15,918 nt of DNA. Origin: Methanosarcinales archaeon (lineage in GTDB: Archaea > Halobacteriota > Syntropharchaeia > Alkanophagales > Methanospirareceae). The position numbers and the translations under genes were made by a program. The DNA is taken from positions 802 through 16,719 of the forward strand of contig JAODGR010000064.1 of the NCBI GenBank assembly GCA_025464275.1. Direction: 5' to 3'. Positions 7,416 to 13,833 of this stretch are shown here, piece after piece. Under the pieces are notes generated by a model. The model saw nothing but the letters and a program-made list of their open reading frames with translations, had not been told where the DNA came from and made no database searches. The stretch's first letter is position 1. Each line of letters opens with the position of its first letter.

Positions 7416-8814
7416 TGTTTGTATTTGTGTTGTATTTGTATTTTATTCCAGGTGCAGATACGGATGCACAGATAGCCCTCTTCACCTCTGACCAGTTCAC
7501 ATCCGTGGAGATACAGCCGCTTCTCGTGAGTACCACTCCTATCATCGGTATACCCCTTGAGGTCACATATCGCATCGCCTCATAGAGGTCATGCTGACAT
7601 GCCACGCCCAGCGCAGCCTGTGGATTCCTGTACCTTATCGCTCGCTTTACAAACTCTCCGCCCGGTGCAATGCATATCTCAACACCCAGAGCATCACATA
7701 GCCTCTTAAGCTCTCCAATCCCGCACCTCCCGCATGCCTTGCATAAGATACCCTCCTGAGGTGAGGTCTTTGCCGGGCACTCAAGACTGCGAAGGCACTG
7801 AGGGAGGAAGAGAATCCTCCTGCTCAGGTCTGTACGCTCATATTCAGCCCGATATAGCGAGTTCATCAGTGCAATCCCTATCTCATCCACGATTATGTGG
7901 TTCACCCTGAGATAGCCAAGCAGTAGCTTCGCCGGGTGATAGAAGAGATTGAGCACGAGGAGAGTGAATCTCGGGAATAGCTCCCTCTTATACACTGCCA
8001 GGCAGCCCGCAATCAGAATCAGCACCAGAGAGAGCATAACCATGTATATAAAAACCGCCCCCACCCACAGATACACCATATCCATCGCCGAGCCAGAAGT
8101 GAGGGGCAAGGCTAAAGCTAAAACGATGCCGCTCGTCCCCAGCTTACACTTCGCTATTATCTCCTGTATATCCACTGAGGTATTCACGCATCCTGTGGTC
8201 TTTAACGGCACTCCCTGCGCGGGTATTCCCAGGAGCTTCACGTTTAACATCCCCTCATACAGGTTCGGGTAGCACGCCACTCCTATTATCGCTCTCACAC
8301 GGTGCCTGTTAGAGATGAGGATTCGTTTCGTGAATGTACCTCCGGGTGAGATATACATCCTGATACCAAGTTCCTTGCAGACCGCACTCAGCCTGGCAAT
8401 CTCGCATCTACCGCATCCCGTACATTTGATCCCATCCACCGGGCTGAGCTTCGCCGGACACTCGGGACTGCGAATGCACTGTGGTAGCAGTAATGCACGC
8501 TCCTCACGCTTCGTGGTAACAAATGCGGGATAGTTCACCGCATTCCCTATCTCCACCGATACACGGTCCACCAGTGTGGGGTCAACATGGAAGAAGGATA
8601 ACACCCTGTGCAGTGGCTCATAGAGCAATGTTATCATAAACAGGGCGATATTGGGCAATATTATCCGGTGTGTGTGGAATACAATAATGCACAGGAGGAG
8701 GGCTACAATGATTAGAATGACAAAGACTAACGCTCCTATTACTATTATCCTGCCCAGTGCCTCAACCACCGGAATAGGTACAGGTAGGGGTATGGGAGGT
8801 GCAGGGTAGCCCAT
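7306..8814 (-). CDS. Tandem DUF116 membrane protein with two matching Cys sets
   Basis: Two DUF116 (PF01976-type) units are fused. Each has membrane-spanning sequence (about 20-48 plus 52-66, and about 246-275 plus 283-300) followed by a cytosolic Cys-rich module. Unit 1 has C113, C119, C131, C134, C137, C146, C181 and C209; unit 2 has C340, C346, C358, C361, C364, C373, C406 and C434, in the same order and nearly the same spacing. Shared strings include LPQC-R--ECPAK-SP, CGRC and PGG-F-KR. The cysteines suggest Fe-S or other metal binding, but DUF116 function is not established as far as I know. The C-terminal tail (about 467-502) is low-complexity, acidic and translated from the 5' end of hisS in another frame, so it is likely not a functional domain. 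It starts 6 bp after a receiver gene and no clear Shine-Dalgarno is visible. A role in lipoate or formyl metabolism has been suggested for DUF116 by context elsewhere; nothing here confirms that. Confidence 0.85.
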   Translation of the reverse strand: MGYPAPPIPLPVPIPVVEALGRIIVIGALVFVILIIVALLLCIIVFHTHRIILPNIALFMITLLYEPLHRVLSFFHVDPTLVDRVSVEIGNAVNYPAFVTTKREERALLLPQCIRSPECPAKLSPVDGIKCTGCGRCEIARLSAVCKELGIRMYISPGGTFTKRILISNRHRVRAIIGVACYPNLYEGMLNVKLLGIPAQGVPLKTTGCVNTSVDIQEIIAKCKLGTSGIVLALALPLTSGSAMDMVYLWVGAVFIYMVMLSLVLILIAGCLAVYKRELFPRFTLLVLNLFYHPAKLLLGYLRVNHIIVDEIGIALMNSLYRAEYERTDLSRRILFLPQCLRSLECPAKTSPQEGILCKACGRCGIGELKRLCDALGVEICIAPGGEFVKRAIRYRNPQAALGVACQHDLYEAMRYVTSRGIPMIGVVLTRSGCISTDVNWSEVKRAICASVSAPGIKYKYNTNTNNADREGEGDAGFPACGDEEEARDRGEDARDSGAMGV

Positions 8815-8820
8815 GTTATG

Positions 8821-9225
8821 TTATTCAGGAAGGGATTGAAGTACCTTTATAATCTCATCCACCATCTTCTTCCAGTCTGAGATTTTATTTATCGTGCCTT
8901 TCGCACCCGCTTTTATCCCTTCCCTCTCTATCCCCGTCTTCGCATACGCGGTGAAGAGATAGATATTGGCTTCCGGGTCAGCTCTTAATATCCGCCTCGT
9001 CGCCTCCACACCGTCCATCACGGGCATTCGGAGGTCCATAAGCACAAGATGTGGTCGCTTGCCATTGCCTGCCAGCTTGTTGTACAGCTCGACTCCAGCC
9101 CTGCCATCCGCGGCGGAGTACACATTGTACCTGTGCATACGCCCGCTCCTCGCCAGGAAGAGGGGTAACAATCTATGTATTGCTTCCTCATCATCCACCA
9201 GTAATATATTGTACTCCATCCTCAC
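8821..9225 (-). CDS. Single-domain response regulator (CheY-like receiver)
   Basis: This 134-residue protein is one receiver domain: acidic pocket D11-D12-E13, phospho-acceptor D64 in LVLMDLRMPVMDG, T92 in LFTAY and K114 in TINK. There is no output domain. It lies 8 bp behind the DHp-only gene and 6 bp ahead of the double DUF116 gene, so it is expected to be co-transcribed with both. Its phosphodonor could be the neighbouring DHp protein, if that acts as a phosphotransfer module, or one of the full kinases in the lower cluster. The start ATG at 9225 is followed two codons later by another ATG (9219), which gives the usual receiver N-terminus EYNILLVDDE, so the exact start is uncertain by two residues. 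Confidence 0.92.
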   Translation of the reverse strand: MRMEYNILLVDDEEAIHRLLPLFLARSGRMHRYNVYSAADGRAGVELYNKLAGNGKRPHLVLMDLRMPVMDGVEATRRILRADPEANIYLFTAYAKTGIEREGIKAGAKGTINKISDWKKMVDEIIKVLQSLPE

Positions 9226-9233
9226 AATAGGGT

Positions 9234-9770
9234 CTATTCTTCACCATCCAGTCCACTACCCGCTTCTTCTATACCCTCTATCCTCTTCATCCTCGCCATC
9301 CCCCCCACCTCTACCTCCACCTCCACCCCTATCTCTACCTCCCCCAGTACATCGTTCACCAGCTTCTGAATCTCTCTGTTCTTATCCCGTATGGTCCGGA
9401 GCATCTCCCTCTGCCATTCATCTAGGTTATCTGCCTCCAGTAGAAGGTCAACATAGCCACCAATGATGGATACCGGTGTGAAGATTCTATGTGTGGTCTC
9501 TTTCAGGAACTCCTCTCTCAGCTGATACGCCTCTTCTATCTGCTTCCGCAACTTCCGCTCCAGATAAACCAGGAACGTTTGCGCCACTATCCTGACCAGT
9601 CCACCTTCCCTCATCAACTCACCGCATATCCTTGCTATCTCCTCCTCGCAGTACTCCTCCTTATCTTCCAGAGCAGCGGCTTTTATCTTCTTCGTTATCA
9701 GTTCTTTAGCTGTATCTATGCCAATACTCTGAGCAAATGCCATTATCAATTCATCCTTCTTCGTCTTCAT
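9234..9770 (-). CDS. DHp-only histidine kinase-like protein (H-box, no ATPase domain)
   Basis: The protein is about 178 residues from the ATG at 9770. Its first 70 residues (KDELIMAFAQSIGIDTAKEL to IVAQTFLVYLERK) resemble an N-terminal module I remember from archaeal PAS/kinase proteins. A helix with KETTHRIFTPVSIIGGYVDLL then matches the HisKA H-box, with H94 in place of the usual SHELRTPL histidine. The second DHp helix (about 117-142, REMLRTIRDKNREIQKLVND) follows, and the protein then ends in a Glu/Val/Gly-rich low-complexity tail with no N-box or G-boxes. It cannot phosphorylate itself as a normal kinase, so it could be a phosphotransfer partner or a decaying gene. A longer frame reaches back to 9890, but that part lies inside the FIST gene and has no clear family match. 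An ATG at 9743, with AAGGA ahead of it, is an alternative start. It overlaps the FIST stop by 20 nt. Confidence 0.72.
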   Translation of the reverse strand: MKTKKDELIMAFAQSIGIDTAKELITKKIKAAALEDKEEYCEEEIARICGELMREGGLVRIVAQTFLVYLERKLRKQIEEAYQLREEFLKETTHRIFTPVSIIGGYVDLLLEADNLDEWQREMLRTIRDKNREIQKLVNDVLGEVEIGVEVEVEVGGMARMKRIEGIEEAGSGLDGEE

Positions 9771-10983
9771 CTCCTTCTTCACTGCCTCCAGGCAGGAGTA
9801 GAACCACAGAGGTGGTGTTATGAAACCCGCTGAACTGCCCTGGCTCCAGCCGGATCTCTCCGTATGTCTCCCAGCCCAGAATGGGCACATCAGGCAGTAC
9901 GTGCCTCACCCTGCTCACACTCTCCCCGAACCTCTCACCGAGCATCAGTTGCCTCACCGCGCAGTCGAAGATGAGGGCACCCGCGAAATGGTGATACCCC
10001 GCTGCTGCTGCGTTATGCATTGCTATCAGTGCCGCTTCCTCCATAGTTCGCGTCTGCGCTTCTAAATTGCTACCGTCCATGATACGAAAGACCGCTCCTT
10101 CTGCAATACCGCAGGTGAAGTTGAGCGAACCATCCTCATTCATACCCGCGGGCCATCTTATCTTATACTCACCTTCATTCTCCGTCGCCAGACCAAGGGG
10201 GTAATTGGTGAGGAACCGCGCGACTTCAGCGGATGATCTGAGCTCTGTTACTTCTATGCCCCTCTTCCTGGCTGCTTCTGCCGTCTCTTCCTTCCATACC
10301 TCCCATGCTGGGCGGTTATTCACCTCGTAAAGTACATTACCCCTCGCCCTGGTAGCTCTCAAAGGTCGACTGAGGGGGACATGTCCATGCTTCACACCGG
10401 TGAACATGGGCTTCTTCGATGCAAGGAGGCATACACCAACTGCATCACTGCACACCTCATCACCGACGAATATGCATGTTCGCTCCATCCTGAAATCATC
10501 GCCCGCCATGCCACCCACAATCTTCAGTTCCCGCCCGAAGAGATACAGAGCGAGTAGGGTGACTTCCTCCCCAACGCCCGATAAGCCATCAACCAGAAGG
10601 ATGACATTTAAGTAAGGATAGCTCTCCACTTTCCGCGGGAGATCCGCCACCACTTCACGCATCGCCGACTCAGGGTCGCCTCCCACACCCCTGGCGAGGG
10701 ATGTGAATGCCTTGATATCATCAGAAGCAAGTAAGCCGACAGCCACGCTCCCCCGCTCCACCCCCTCCTCCGTGAATTCACCCGCGGAGGTTGCTCCTAT
10801 CAGGGGTGCATTGGCAGTCGAGGTCCTCACCACATCGACCACCTCTTCGAGTTCATACACCGGGGAGGAATATACGAAGGAGAGAGTGACAGGAGCAGTT
10901 CCTAACTTCTCCCTTGCATGCTGTACTGCTTTTTCCGCAGCGTTTCTACCCTTACCCAAACTGGTAACCAGTTTTGTATCCAT
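9751..10983 (-). CDS. FIST sensory domain protein
   Basis: The 410-residue protein has a FIST N-terminal part (about 28-215) with GATSAGEF (63-70), a GGMAGDDF turn (157-164) and SDAVGVCLL, and a FIST C-terminal part (about 222-397) with FDCAVRQLMLGERF (339-352), GWETYGEI (370-377) and GFHNTTSVVL (386-395). FIST domains are proposed to bind small ligands such as amino acids and are found in signalling proteins. Here it is stand-alone and soluble, with an acidic tail (SEEGDEDEEG). It is the first gene of the cluster and is followed by the DHp-only protein, whose start overlaps its stop. It could be the sensor of that cluster. The ATG at 10983 is 12 nt behind a weak GGGAG and downstream of a TATA-like element at 11025-11034. 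The ligand is not predictable from sequence. Confidence 0.9.
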   Translation of the reverse strand: MDTKLVTSLGKGRNAAEKAVQHAREKLGTAPVTLSFVYSSPVYELEEVVDVVRTSTANAPLIGATSAGEFTEEGVERGSVAVGLLASDDIKAFTSLARGVGGDPESAMREVVADLPRKVESYPYLNVILLVDGLSGVGEEVTLLALYLFGRELKIVGGMAGDDFRMERTCIFVGDEVCSDAVGVCLLASKKPMFTGVKHGHVPLSRPLRATRARGNVLYEVNNRPAWEVWKEETAEAARKRGIEVTELRSSAEVARFLTNYPLGLATENEGEYKIRWPAGMNEDGSLNFTCGIAEGAVFRIMDGSNLEAQTRTMEEAALIAMHNAAAAGYHHFAGALIFDCAVRQLMLGERFGESVSRVRHVLPDVPILGWETYGEIRLEPGQFSGFHNTTSVVLLLPGGSEEGDEDEEG

Positions 10984-11099
10984 CAGTTATATATGCTCCC
11001 GATACTTAATTTCTGTGTGAACAATATTTAAATAAAAGTTTTGAATATGGAAACTTTTTTTGGAAACATTGGAAAGGAAAGTCAGAGGTGTGATGACCG
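10984..11099. promoter_or_regulatory. Divergent promoter region with symmetric TATA element
   Basis: This 116-bp region separates the FIST gene (minus) and the aminotransferase gene (plus). It contains the palindrome TATTTAAATA at 11025-11034, the only strong box A candidate for either gene. It lies about 42 nt upstream of the FIST ATG and about 66 nt upstream of the aminotransferase GTG. A single TATA-like palindrome could serve both genes, with flanking BRE sequence setting direction. No RNA gene or other ORF is visible in the region. Confidence 0.6.
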
Positions 11100-12218
11100 G
11101 TGAAGGGATTTGCCTCGCGTGTCGGGAGGATTGAGATATCAGGTATAAGACGAGCATTTGAAGCAGCATCTCCATCCTCTGATTTCATCAATCTTGGACT
11201 CGGGGAGCCTGATTTTGATACACCAGCGCATATAAAAGCCGCCGCTGTTCAGGCACTCAACTCCGGATTCACCAGTTATACCTTCAATAAGGGTATACCA
11301 GAACTGCGTGAGGCGATAAGTGACAAGCTACTTCGTCAGAATCGCATCTCCGTCAGTCCAGATGAGATAATTGTCACCTCCGGCGCGAGTGAAGCGCTGC
11401 ACATCGCACTGCAGGCTCTGGTGGAGAGGGGTGACGAAGTGCTGATCCCTGATCCGGGCTTTGTATCCTATCCGGCATTGACACGGTTAGCCGATGCGAG
11501 ACCGGTTGGAATACCACTGAATGATGACTACACTCTCTCACTGGAAGGTCTGAATGAACGGATCACACCCCGGACGAAGGCATTGATCATGAACTCCCCA
11601 TCTAATCCCACCGGTGCAGTAGAGTCAGAATCGAATATAAGGGCAATTACAGAGCTCGCTTCTGACCACCACATCACCATCATCTCTGATGAAGTCTATG
11701 AGCACCTTGTGTATGACGGCGCGGAACACATAAGCCCGGCCAGATTCTACGATGATGTCATCACGGTGAACGCGGTATCCAAGACGTATGCCATGACCGG
11801 CTTCAGGCTGGGCTATCTCGCTGCTGGTAAGGAATACATAGAGCAGATGCTGAAGGTACACCAGTATATCCAGGCATGTGCATCTTCAATATCACAGAAA
11901 GCGGCACTTGCTGCTATCTCCGGTCCTCAGAACTGCGTAGAGGAGATGAGGCACGAATTTAAGAGGAGACGCGACTTCATCGTCTCTGCACTCCATGCAA
12001 TGGGTATCCACTTCCCTGTGCCAAGAGGCGCTTTTTATATCTTCCCCGCGGTGAAGGACGAGCATGAGTTCGTTGAGCAGCTCAGACGCAGGGGAGTGAT
12101 AGTTACTCCCGGCTCCGCCTTCGGCGCACGCGGACTGAATCATGTGCGGATATCATATGCCGCTAATCTCAATGCCCTCAGACAGGCTGTGGCAATAATA
12201 CGGGCGATAATGAAGTAA
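11100..12218 (+). CDS. Class I/II pyridoxal-phosphate aminotransferase, aspartate aminotransferase-like
   Basis: The 372-residue enzyme exchanges amino groups between amino acids and 2-oxo acids; aspartate/2-oxoglutarate is the likely pair but substrate is not decided by sequence alone. The fold I signature is complete: LGLGEPDF (32-39), SYTFNKGIPELREAI (59-73), TSGASEAL (93-100), NSPSNPTG (165-172), ISDEVYEHL (195-203), the PLP lysine K228 in SKTYAMTGFRLGYL, and HVRISYA (348-354), which carries the carboxylate-binding arginine. Length is that of archaeal AspC-type enzymes (fold I, gamma branch). The GTG at 11100 is chosen because GAGGTG lies 9 nt upstream and it begins the family's N-terminus; no in-frame ATG is nearby. 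It stands alone, followed by a separate promoter for the membrane gene pair. Confidence 0.93.
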   Translation: MKGFASRVGRIEISGIRRAFEAASPSSDFINLGLGEPDFDTPAHIKAAAVQALNSGFTSYTFNKGIPELREAISDKLLRQNRISVSPDEIIVTSGASEALHIALQALVERGDEVLIPDPGFVSYPALTRLADARPVGIPLNDDYTLSLEGLNERITPRTKALIMNSPSNPTGAVESESNIRAITELASDHHITIISDEVYEHLVYDGAEHISPARFYDDVITVNAVSKTYAMTGFRLGYLAAGKEYIEQMLKVHQYIQACASSISQKAALAAISGPQNCVEEMRHEFKRRRDFIVSALHAMGIHFPVPRGAFYIFPAVKDEHEFVEQLRRRGVIVTPGSAFGARGLNHVRISYAANLNALRQAVAIIRAIMK

Positions 12219-12238
12219 AGAGGAGCTGCAACTCAAAG

Positions 12239-12258
12239 CCGAAAGCCGAAAACCGAAA
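12239..12258 (+). repeat. Three CCGAAA units at 7-bp period in front of a TATA box
   Basis: CCGAAA occurs at 12239-12244, 12246-12251 and 12253-12258, so each unit begins 7 bp after the previous one. The last unit runs directly into the BRE position of the promoter at 12263. A weaker fourth unit (CTCAAAG) precedes it. The repeat may be an operator for a regulator or a multiplied BRE; chance is also possible. Confidence 0.5.
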
Positions 12259-12273
12259 AGCATTTATATAAAG
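12254..12273 (+). promoter_or_regulatory. BRE/TATA promoter of the membrane antiporter-like pair
   Basis: TTTATATA at 12263-12270 matches the archaeal box A consensus well and is preceded by a purine-rich CGAAAAG (12254-12260) at the BRE position. Transcription would start near 12290-12294, giving a leader of about 22-26 nt that holds the Shine-Dalgarno GGGGG at 12303-12307. This is the strongest promoter in the window. Confidence 0.8.
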
Positions 12274-12315
12274 CACAAGTAAGACAGATAGGGATAAAGA
12301 GCGGGGGATGAAGTG

Positions 12316-13833
12316 ATGATCGAGCAGTTCCCGGTGCTGGTAGTGGCAGTATCGCTGATTTCCGCGTATACCATACTGCTTGCAGGCTGGCTAAACAGGA
12401 AGAGCTGCTGCTTCATCTCCATCGCCACCGTCGCTCTCCAGTTGATACTTGCTTCCTTCATCCTGTATCACGTCCTCACACACGGGACGATTCATTACCC
12501 ACTGGGCGGATGGGCACCACCCTGGGGGATCGAGTATGTGGTGGATGCATTGAATGCTTATGTGCTCTTTATACTATTATTCGCTTCTTTACTGGTCGCG
12601 ATATATTCGTGGCGGAGTGTGGAGAAGGAGTTACCGGCAAAGAAGACGGTCTCATTCTATGTCCTCTTCCAGTTACTCATCACCGGGCTGTGCGGCATAA
12701 CGGTGACGGGGGATATGTTCAATCTCTACGTATTCCTGGAGATATCATCACTGGCGGCGTACGCATTGATAGCCACTGCGGGCGGTCGCGCATTGAAAGC
12801 GAGCTACAATTATGTCATAATGGGTTCCATAGGTGCCTGTTTCTATCTCCTTGGCGTGGGCTTCCTCTATGCGGTCACCGGCTCGCTGAACATGGGAGAC
12901 CTCATGCTCCTGTTACCGCCACTGTATGGTAACCGGGTGGTCCAGGCGGCATTTGTGTTCTTCGTCATAGGGATGAGCATAAAGATGGCTCTCTTCCCTC
13001 TCCATCTCTGGCAGCCCGATGCATACACCTACGCACCATCGGCTGTGAGTGCATTTATAGCAGCCACGATGTCGCATATCTCCGTGTATGCATTGATCAG
13101 GGTTATATTATCCGTATTCACACTCGATTTCGTCATGAGTTATGTGGGTATGGATGTAGCCATCTGCTGGGTGGCGGCGATAGGAATAATAGCAGGCTCG
13201 GTACTTGCAATTGCGCAGACCAATTTCAAGCGCATGCTCGCCTATTCCAGCATCTCTCAGATAGGATACATCATGCTCGGAGTGGGTCTCGCGCCAACCT
13301 CCATCTGGGGCTTCTTCGGCGCTGTGGCACATATATTGAACCATACGATAATGAAAGCCTGTCTCTTCCTCGTTGCCGGTGCGTTCATCTATAAGGCGGG
13401 TTTGCATGATATACGTGACTTCAGAGGGCTGGGCAGGCGAATGCCATATACAAGTGCGGCTTTCACCATCGCTGCACTCGCCATGATCGGTGTCCCCCCA
13501 ACGACAGGATTTGCCACGAAGCTGTTTCTGATGATCGCAACACTTGAGACTTCCAGTTATGCATTTGCAGGTGTGCTGCTGCTGAACAGCCTGCTTGAAC
13601 TTGTTTATTTCGGCAGGCTAATCGAGCGGATATACTTCCTCCACGGGGAGCCAGTGCCAGAGCCGGATGGTGGTGTAGCAGAAGCAGATGAGCATGAACT
13701 CCCTCATAGTATGCTCATTCCCATCTTCATCATCGCCTCACTCTGCATCATTGCCGGTATCTTCTGGCTCACCAGCCTCGGTACACCGCTGATAGAGCCA
13801 TTATCGAATTTGTGCGCGGGGGTGATGCCCTGA
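12316..13833 (+). CDS. MrpD/NuoL-M-N family ion-translocating membrane subunit A
   Basis: This 505-residue polytopic protein has about 14 hydrophobic segments and belongs to the proton-translocating antiporter-like family found in Mrp antiporters and complex I. The pattern of DMFNLYVFLEISSLAAYAL and LFPLHLWQPDAYTYAPS is closest to MrpD/MnhD. Functional residues in ATG numbering: E142 in the LEIS helix, K223 in GMSIKMALFPLH, H339/N342/H343/K347 in the central HILNHTIMK helix, and K402 in TGFATKLFL. At the position normally held by lysine in helix 8 (VK-G-Y), the sequence reads TMSHISVYALIR, so H254 stands in for Lys. A Glu/Pro-rich loop at about 446-463 sits between late helices. ATG at 12316 is 8 nt after GGGGG; a GTG at 12313 is the alternative. 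It is co-transcribed with the next, similar gene. Confidence 0.9.
   Translation: MIEQFPVLVVAVSLISAYTILLAGWLNRKSCCFISIATVALQLILASFILYHVLTHGTIHYPLGGWAPPWGIEYVVDALNAYVLFILLFASLLVAIYSWRSVEKELPAKKTVSFYVLFQLLITGLCGITVTGDMFNLYVFLEISSLAAYALIATAGGRALKASYNYVIMGSIGACFYLLGVGFLYAVTGSLNMGDLMLLLPPLYGNRVVQAAFVFFVIGMSIKMALFPLHLWQPDAYTYAPSAVSAFIAATMSHISVYALIRVILSVFTLDFVMSYVGMDVAICWVAAIGIIAGSVLAIAQTNFKRMLAYSSISQIGYIMLGVGLAPTSIWGFFGAVAHILNHTIMKACLFLVAGAFIYKAGLHDIRDFRGLGRRMPYTSAAFTIAALAMIGVPPTTGFATKLFLMIATLETSSYAFAGVLLLNSLLELVYFGRLIERIYFLHGEPVPEPDGGVAEADEHELPHSMLIPIFIIASLCIIAGIFWLTSLGTPLIEPLSNLCAGVMP

Noticed and set aside
7416..7460. The A-rich AAATACAA repeat as a CRISPR-like or mobile-element repeat.
   Set aside because: The units are short, irregular and have no spacers or terminal repeats; a leader/promoter or slippage tract explains them better.
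8966..9466. A 166-residue plus-strand open frame.
   Set aside because: It is antisense to the receiver and DHp genes and consists partly of Pro/Ser/Leu simple repeat translated from the pyrimidine-rich tract.
9771..9890. A 40-residue N-terminal extension of the DHp-only protein starting at 9890.
   Set aside because: It lies wholly within the FIST coding sequence in another frame, looks like unselected translation (MCPFWAGRHTERSGWSQG), and the recognisable module begins at about 9770.
11093..11099. ATG at 11093 as the aminotransferase start.
   Set aside because: It is out of frame with the enzyme. The GTG at 11100 is in frame and has GAGGTG at a good distance.
13812..13832. GTG at 13812 as the start of membrane subunit B.
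   Set aside because: It lies inside subunit A, and the ATG at 13833 forms a TGATG overlap with a suitable Shine-Dalgarno; the extra seven residues resemble no family N-terminus.
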